The notes below the pieces were generated by a model that ran no database searches, had not been told where the DNA came from, and worked only from the letters and a program-made list of their open reading frames with translations. Position numbers and translations under genes: made by a program. Below are positions 7,222 to 11,721 of a DNA stretch of 11,721 nucleotides, one piece after another (the first letter of the stretch is position 1; each line of letters opens with the position of its first letter). Source of the DNA: DATHVI01 sp035461385 (GTDB lineage: Bacteria; Actinomycetota; Thermoleophilia; Solirubrobacterales; 70-9); assembly GCA_035461385.1 (NCBI GenBank), contig DATHVI010000002.1:1-11721 (forward strand). The letters are read 5' to 3'.

Positions 7222-9570
7222 TTACGGCGAGTCGACGCCGCCGCCTCCGGTGCCGCCCGAGCCGCCGCCGGGTGAGCCCTGGCTTGCGCCGCTCTCGATC
7301 GCGGGCGACGCCTCGGGGGCGGGCTCCTCGACCGGCGCCACGGGCGCAGGCTCCGGCGCCGGGGCGGGCGCGGGCTCGACCGGGACGATCGGCTCGGCCT
7401 CCTCGCCGTCCTCGTCTTCTTCCTCGTCCGGGTTGCGCTCGTCCTGGAGCGCCTCCCACGCGCTCACCAGGTCGGCGAAGATCAGCGCCGGGTACGTTCC
7501 CCCGTCGACCGGAAGACCACCGAACTCGGTCCGCATCGGAACCCGGCCGTCGGCGTGCCCGACCCAGACGCAGGCGGTGATCTCCTCGGTGGCGCCGCAG
7601 AACCAGGCGTCGCCGTTGTCGTCGGTGGTCCCGGTCTTGCCCCAGATCTCATCGTCCGTGGCGGAGGAGTCAGCGTTCGTGCCGGTCCCCGAGCTGACCA
7701 CGCTGGTGAGCAATGACCGGGCCTCCTGGGCGACTCCGGCGTCGATCACCGGCTCGGTCACGACCTCGTTCTCGCCCTCGGTCCCGTCGTTGGTCTCGAC
7801 CGGGTTGCCGCCGCTGTTCGGGTCGTCGCCCTGGCGCTGGGTCACCTTGTGGATCGCGACGGCGCCGCCCTCGGAGGCGGCGAGCGTCCCCGAGACCCGG
7901 TGCCCGTCCTCGGCGATCGTCTCGTAGGCGTGCGCCATCTCGAGCGGGTTGACTCCGGTCGTCAGCCCGCCGAGGATCAGCGCCGGGTTGTAGGGGGCGA
8001 AATCGCCGCCGTTGACCGCGTAGCGGTGCTCGGCCCGCAGGTCGGACTCGATCCCCATCTTCTGGGCCGTGCGGGCGACCTTCGCCGGCCCGAGCTGCAT
8101 CCCGAGCTGAGTGTAGACCGAGTTGTCGGAGTAGGTGGTCGCGGTTGCGAGCGAGGCGGAGCCGAGGTAGCTGTCCTCGTAGTTGGAGACCGGGAAGACT
8201 TCGTTGACGACGCGGGTGCCCTTGCCGTTCTCGTTCGGTACCCGCGACTTGAACGGGAGCTCGAGCTCCTGCGATGTGAAGACGTCGGTCGCGCTCCGGC
8301 CCTCCTCGAGCGCGGCGACGAGCGTGAACGGCTTGAACGCCGACCCCGGCTGGCGGGCGCCCTGGGTCGCGAGGTTGAACGGGACCTCGTCGTAGTCGGA
8401 GCCGCCGACCATCGCCAGGACACCGGCGGTGTCGTTGTCGAGCACCACCACCGACGCGGTCGGCTCGATCGCGCCGAGGTGGCTGGAGATGATCGACTCG
8501 ATCTCTCGCTGCAGGTCGAGGTCGAGGGTCGAGTGCACGGCGAGGCCGCCGCCGAACGCCCGCCCGGCGCCGTACTTGTCGACCAGTTGCTGGCGCAGCC
8601 AGGAGGTGAAGTAGGGCGCCTCGGAGCTCTCGGACGGCGCTCTGATCGCCTCCGGGTCGGGAAGCGGGCGGCTTGCATAGTCCTGGTACTCCTCGGGGGT
8701 GATGTACCCCTGCTCCATCATCCGCTGCAGGACCAGATTCCGGCGCGCCTTTGCGGCGTCGGGGCTCTCGCGCACCGAGTACATCGCCGGCGAGGCGATC
8801 ATTCCGGCGAGCAGCGCCGCCTCGTGCGGGCGCAGCTGCGAGGCGCAGGTCGACGAGCCCTCGCCGCTCCCGCAGCCCTCGTGCTCGGGCTCGGAGCCGA
8901 AATAGGTCCGCGCCGCCGCCTCGACGCCGTAGGCGCCCTCGCCGAAGTAGATCGAGTTCAGGTACTCGGTGAGGATCTTGTCCTTCGACCACTGGCGCTC
9001 GAGGTGATAGGCGAGCGCCGCCTCGCGGAGCTTTTGGAAGACCGTTCGGCTCGCCTGCGCCTCGAGGGCGTTCTTGACGAACTGCTGGGTGATCGTCGAC
9101 GCGCCCTCCTGGGCCGAGCGAGCGACGATGTCCTGGTAGACGGCGCGCGCGATGCCGCGGTAGTCGACGCCGCGGTGACCGTAGAAGCGGGCGTCCTCGA
9201 TCGCCACCACCGCCTCCTTGATCGTCCCTGCGATCTCGTGCGACGGGAGCAGGAGCCGGCCCTCGTTGTTGGTCAGGGTCGCGATCTCCTCGCCGTTGAC
9301 GTCGTAGACGACGGGGTTCTGGGCCTTCGCAAACTGGGCGCGATTCTCGAGCTCGGGCAGGTCCTGGGCGACCGCCATCATGATCCCGAAGATCCAGGAG
9401 ACGAACGCGAGCAGCGCGAGGCCGACGAGGACGACCGCGGTGCGGAGCTTTCGCAGCCGCGGCTTCGCCCGGCGCTTGATCTGCGGTGGCGTGGGCCCGG
9501 CCGGCTTCGGGAGCCGGATCGCTCGAGGCCGCGGCGGACCGCCGTTGTCTTCTCTACGTTCGGAGCCCAT
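7222..9570 (-). CDS. Class A penicillin-binding protein (bifunctional transglycosylase/transpeptidase)
   Basis: Polymerises lipid II and cross-links peptidoglycan at the outer face of the membrane. From ATG 9570-9568 the product has 782 residues. A basic, proline-rich cytoplasmic tail is followed by one membrane segment (about 44-69) and a GT51 domain: EDARFYGHRG with catalytic Glu125, GASTITQQF, the LREAALAYHLE motif with Glu183, and ILTEYLNSIYFGEGAYG. The transpeptidase domain has Ser410-x-x-Lys413 (GSAFK), SDN at 481-483 and KTG at 645-647, so both activities look intact. Between the GT51 core and the linker sits a short loop with Cys233 and Cys242; a second pair is Cys658/Cys667. After about residue 712 the tail is acidic, then Pro/Ala-rich, then Gly/Ser-rich, with no known domain. 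GTG at 9597 is an alternative start; neither has a well-spaced ribosome-binding site. Monocistronic, divergent from tyrS. Confidence 0.94.
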   Translation of the reverse strand: MGSERREDNGGPPRPRAIRLPKPAGPTPPQIKRRAKPRLRKLRTAVVLVGLALLAFVSWIFGIMMAVAQDLPELENRAQFAKAQNPVVYDVNGEEIATLTNNEGRLLLPSHEIAGTIKEAVVAIEDARFYGHRGVDYRGIARAVYQDIVARSAQEGASTITQQFVKNALEAQASRTVFQKLREAALAYHLERQWSKDKILTEYLNSIYFGEGAYGVEAAARTYFGSEPEHEGCGSGEGSSTCASQLRPHEAALLAGMIASPAMYSVRESPDAAKARRNLVLQRMMEQGYITPEEYQDYASRPLPDPEAIRAPSESSEAPYFTSWLRQQLVDKYGAGRAFGGGLAVHSTLDLDLQREIESIISSHLGAIEPTASVVVLDNDTAGVLAMVGGSDYDEVPFNLATQGARQPGSAFKPFTLVAALEEGRSATDVFTSQELELPFKSRVPNENGKGTRVVNEVFPVSNYEDSYLGSASLATATTYSDNSVYTQLGMQLGPAKVARTAQKMGIESDLRAEHRYAVNGGDFAPYNPALILGGLTTGVNPLEMAHAYETIAEDGHRVSGTLAASEGGAVAIHKVTQRQGDDPNSGGNPVETNDGTEGENEVVTEPVIDAGVAQEARSLLTSVVSSGTGTNADSSATDDEIWGKTGTTDDNGDAWFCGATEEITACVWVGHADGRVPMRTEFGGLPVDGGTYPALIFADLVSAWEALQDERNPDEEEDEDGEEAEPIVPVEPAPAPAPEPAPVAPVEEPAPEASPAIESGASQGSPGGGSGGTGGGGVDSP

Positions 9571-9708
9571 TCCTGAGAGCGGCTGTGACCTGCCCACAAC
9601 ACCGGCAGGGGCGCCGGTTCGGGTGGTCCGGTGGGCCGCTGCGACCCGTGGATCGAGTTCGATCGCGCGTCTTACGCTCGGTCGGACACCCCGTCGAGCA
9701 AGGCCGCC

Positions 9709-9718
9709 AGTCTAGCAT
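9709..9718. promoter_or_regulatory. -10-like boxes upstream of tyrS, symmetric about CTAG
   Basis: TAGCAT (9713-9718) on the plus strand fits TANNNT and ends 7 nt before the tyrS ATG. TAGACT (9714-9709) on the minus strand fits the same pattern and could serve the divergent penicillin-binding protein gene, leaving roughly 110-140 nt of leader. They share CTAG. tyrS has no ribosome-binding site, which fits a leaderless start. No -35 match at normal spacing was found, so this is a weak call. Confidence 0.35.
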
Positions 9719-9725
9719 TGGCGCG

Positions 9726-10925
9726 ATGACAAATTCCGGGGCTCGAGCGGTCGATCCGCAGGCGGAGGAGCTCGCCGCGAGGCTCGCGGCGGGCGCCGTC
9801 GACGTGCTGCCCGAGGGCCTCCTCGCCCGTCAGCTCGCCGGCGATCGGCCACTGCGGGTCAAGTTCGGCGTCGACCCGACGAGCCCCGACATCCACCTCG
9901 GCCACTGCGTCGTGCTGACCAAGCTGCGGGCGTTCCAGGACGCAGGGCACACGGTGGTCTTGATCATCGGCGACTTCACCGCCCGCGTCGGCGACCCCAG
10001 CGGCCGCGACACGACCCGGCCGGTGCTGCGCGCCGAAGAGGTCGCAGCGAACGCTCGCACCTACCAGGAGCAGGCGTTCGCGGTCCTCGATCGCGACCGC
10101 ACCGAGATGCGGCGCAACAGCGAGTGGCTGGCGATGGACAGCGAGGGGCTGTTCGACCTCGTGCGGCGGTTCACCGTCGCGCGGCTGCTCGAGCGCGACG
10201 ACTTCAAGCGGCGGATGGACTCCGGCGAGCCGATCTCGATCCTCGAGCTGCTGTACCCGGTACTCCAGGGCTACGACTCGGTCGCGGTCCGGGCCGACGT
10301 CGAGCTCGGCGCCACCGACCAGCGGTTCAACCTCCTGTTCGCCCGTGACGTCCAGGAGTCGTTCGGGATGCGGCCGCAGTCGGTGATGACGATGCCGATC
10401 CTGGTCGGCATCGATGGGAGCCGGAAGATGAGCAAGTCCTACGGCAACTACGTCGGCGTGACCGACCCGCCCGAGGAGATGTTCGGCAAGCTGATGAGCA
10501 TCCCGGACGCGGTGATGGGCGACTACTACCTGCTGCTGCTCGGCGAGCCGCTCGACGGTGGCCGCCACCCGGCCGCGGCGAAGCGCGAGCTCGCCCGCCG
10601 GCTCACCGATCGCTTCCACGGCACCGGTGCCGGCGCGGCGGCCGAGCAGCGTTTCGACCACGTCCACGTCCGCCGCGAGGTCCCCGACGACGCGAAGCGG
10701 GTCGAAGTCTCGCCGGGGCAGAACGGCGATGTCCACCTGCCGGCGCTGCTCGCCGACGAGCTCGGGATCTCCCGCGGCGAGGCGCGGCGGCTGATCAAGC
10801 AGGGCGGAGTCCGGATCGACGGCGAGGTGCTTGCGCCGGAGACGCTCGATCTCCCCCTCGGCGAGCTGCGCGGCAGGGTCCTCCAGGTAGGCAAGCGCCG
10901 CTTCCTGCGGGTCGAAGCCGGCTAG
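9726..10925 (+). CDS. tyrS: Tyrosyl-tRNA synthetase
   Basis: Class I aminoacyl-tRNA synthetase that charges tRNA-Tyr in the cytoplasm. The 399-residue product has VKFGVDPTSPDIHLGH (about 45-60), which includes the HIGH-type motif HLGH at 57-60. GDFTARVGDPSGR follows, then LLYPVLQGYDSV with the tyrosine-pocket residues, and ELGATDQRFNLL. The class I KMSKS motif is exact at 234-238. A C-terminal S4 RNA-binding domain lies at about 333-395 (ISRGEARRLIKQGGVRIDG). The GVDPTSPDIHLGH form and the length fit the TyrZ-like (type 2) bacterial branch. The frame is open for 80 codons upstream, but ATG 9726 gives the normal N-terminus and follows a -10-like box by 7 nt, so it is probably leaderless. It lies directly upstream of the rRNA operon on the same strand. 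Confidence 0.96.
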   Translation: MTNSGARAVDPQAEELAARLAAGAVDVLPEGLLARQLAGDRPLRVKFGVDPTSPDIHLGHCVVLTKLRAFQDAGHTVVLIIGDFTARVGDPSGRDTTRPVLRAEEVAANARTYQEQAFAVLDRDRTEMRRNSEWLAMDSEGLFDLVRRFTVARLLERDDFKRRMDSGEPISILELLYPVLQGYDSVAVRADVELGATDQRFNLLFARDVQESFGMRPQSVMTMPILVGIDGSRKMSKSYGNYVGVTDPPEEMFGKLMSIPDAVMGDYYLLLLGEPLDGGRHPAAAKRELARRLTDRFHGTGAGAAAEQRFDHVHVRREVPDDAKRVEVSPGQNGDVHLPALLADELGISRGEARRLIKQGGVRIDGEVLAPETLDLPLGELRGRVLQVGKRRFLRVEAG

Positions 10926-10929
10926 CGGA

Positions 10930-10960
10930 GCCCCCGGCCGCCGGTTCGCCCCCGGGGGGC
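10930..10960 (+). terminator. GC-rich hairpin just after tyrS, possible terminator
   Basis: GCCCCCGG (10930-10937) can pair with CCGGGGGGC (10952-10960) with one bulged G, starting 5 nt after the tyrS stop. A second tight hairpin, GCCCC-TCGC-GGGGC, follows at 10983-10996. Neither is followed by a T-run. Position between tyrS and the rRNA operon supports a terminator, but sequence alone does not prove it. Confidence 0.35.
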
Positions 10961-11307
10961 GCTAAGATGCCCGGTCCACCGAGCCCCTCGCGGGGCACGG
11001 AGCCGCGCGGCAGGGCTATACTTGGTGGTCGCCTTCGAGGCGGCTCGTGCCGGCCGGGGAGTCCCCCCGCCGAGCATGAGGACGGTCTTTGAAAACTGAG
11101 CAGCGCGCGATCCGGGGGTTCGCACCCCGGACGCGACAGGTCCGACCCGTCGCCGGCATCCGTGCCTGCGGCGGGCACAGCCAAACCCCGTCATGTCGCT
11201 CGCCGTCTTGTGTACTCGGCGGGCATCGAGGCATGACGACTCTTCGTGTAGACAGAGGAACCGGCCCCGGTTGACACCGGGGGCGGATTGAAACCCTCGA
11301 GTCACTT
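10961..11307 (+). promoter_or_regulatory. rRNA operon promoter/leader region with boxA-like element
   Basis: No protein gene is visible in this stretch. TATACT at 11017-11022 is the best -10 candidate for the rRNA operon, about 285 nt before 16S; TAAGAT at 10963-10968 is a weaker one. No good -35 hexamer lies 16-19 nt upstream of either. GGTCTTTGAAAACTGAG (11084-11100) resembles the boxA antitermination element found in rRNA leaders. Hairpins include a CGCG-A-TCCGGGG stem (11106-11117) pairing with CCCCGGACGCG (11125-11135), with one bulged A, and CCCCGG-TTGACA-CCGGGG just before 16S. These probably serve pre-rRNA folding and processing. Elements are seen; roles are inferred from position and known rRNA leaders. 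Confidence 0.55.

Positions 11308-11721
<414 letters not shown>

Noticed and set aside
7849..9576. A 575-codon plus-strand open frame opposite the penicillin-binding protein
   Set aside because: The opposite strand carries intact GT51 and transpeptidase motifs throughout. This frame is compositionally biased and motif-free.
9672..10736. A 354-codon minus-strand open frame opposite tyrS
   Set aside because: TyrRS motifs are continuous on the plus strand; this frame is an antisense shadow.
11111..11131. A tRNA T-arm-like stem-loop (GGGG-GTTCGCA-CCCC) upstream of 16S
   Set aside because: The loop lacks the A58 of the TTCRA pattern, and no acceptor, D or anticodon arm can be drawn around it. 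It is better read as a leader hairpin.
11271..11276. Perfect TTGACA as a -35 box for the rRNA operon
   Set aside because: It forms the loop of a CCCCGG/CCGGGG hairpin. No -10 lies 16-19 nt downstream, and a start from here would fall inside mature 16S.

Overview
The window comes from a high-GC (about 70% by eye), high-coding-density bacterial chromosome. The partial 16S rRNA at the right edge carries actinobacterial, probably Thermoleophilia-like, signatures. The protein genes fit: many GTG/TTG starts, few strong Shine-Dalgarno sites, probable leaderless starts, and a class A penicillin-binding protein with paired cysteines. The class-level placement is from memory of 16S patterns and was not tested by alignment. 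It reads as a core-genome housekeeping region. I see no phage, transposon, CRISPR array, toxin-antitoxin pair or defence system.

Layout, left to right. (a) 1-143, minus: the N-terminal part of an Fe/Mn superoxide dismutase-like protein, running off the left edge, with an anomalous AGG where its start codon should be. (b) 284-3002, plus: ilvE (branched-chain aminotransferase) and cimA (citramalate synthase), separated by a 178-nt spacer with three perfect hairpins and a small overlapping reading frame. (c) 3022-4188, plus: a DegT/DnrJ/EryC1/StrS-family aminotransferase, 19 nt after cimA. (d) 4205-5179, minus: an NAD(P)-dependent epimerase/reductase, convergent with (c) and divergent from argH. 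(e) 5205-7174, plus: argH (argininosuccinate lyase) and a 3-methyladenine DNA glycosylase, coupled by an ATGA overlap. (f) 7222-9570, minus: a bifunctional class A penicillin-binding protein, separated from (e) by a near-perfect inverted repeat that may end transcription from both sides. (g) 9726-10925, plus: tyrS. (h) 10926-11307: an rRNA operon leader with a -10-like box, a boxA-like element and several hairpins. (i) 11308 to the end: the first roughly 410 nt of 16S rRNA.

Functionally, cimA makes (R)-citramalate from pyruvate and acetyl-CoA, the entry to threonine-independent isoleucine synthesis. ilvE performs the last transamination of that pathway and of valine and leucine, so the two belong together. 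argH completes arginine synthesis. The glycosylase, penicillin-binding protein, TyrRS and rRNA operon are unrelated housekeeping functions. The points most worth a second look are the missing start codon of the superoxide dismutase-like gene, the structured ilvE-cimA spacer, and the back-to-back -10 boxes at two divergent gene pairs.
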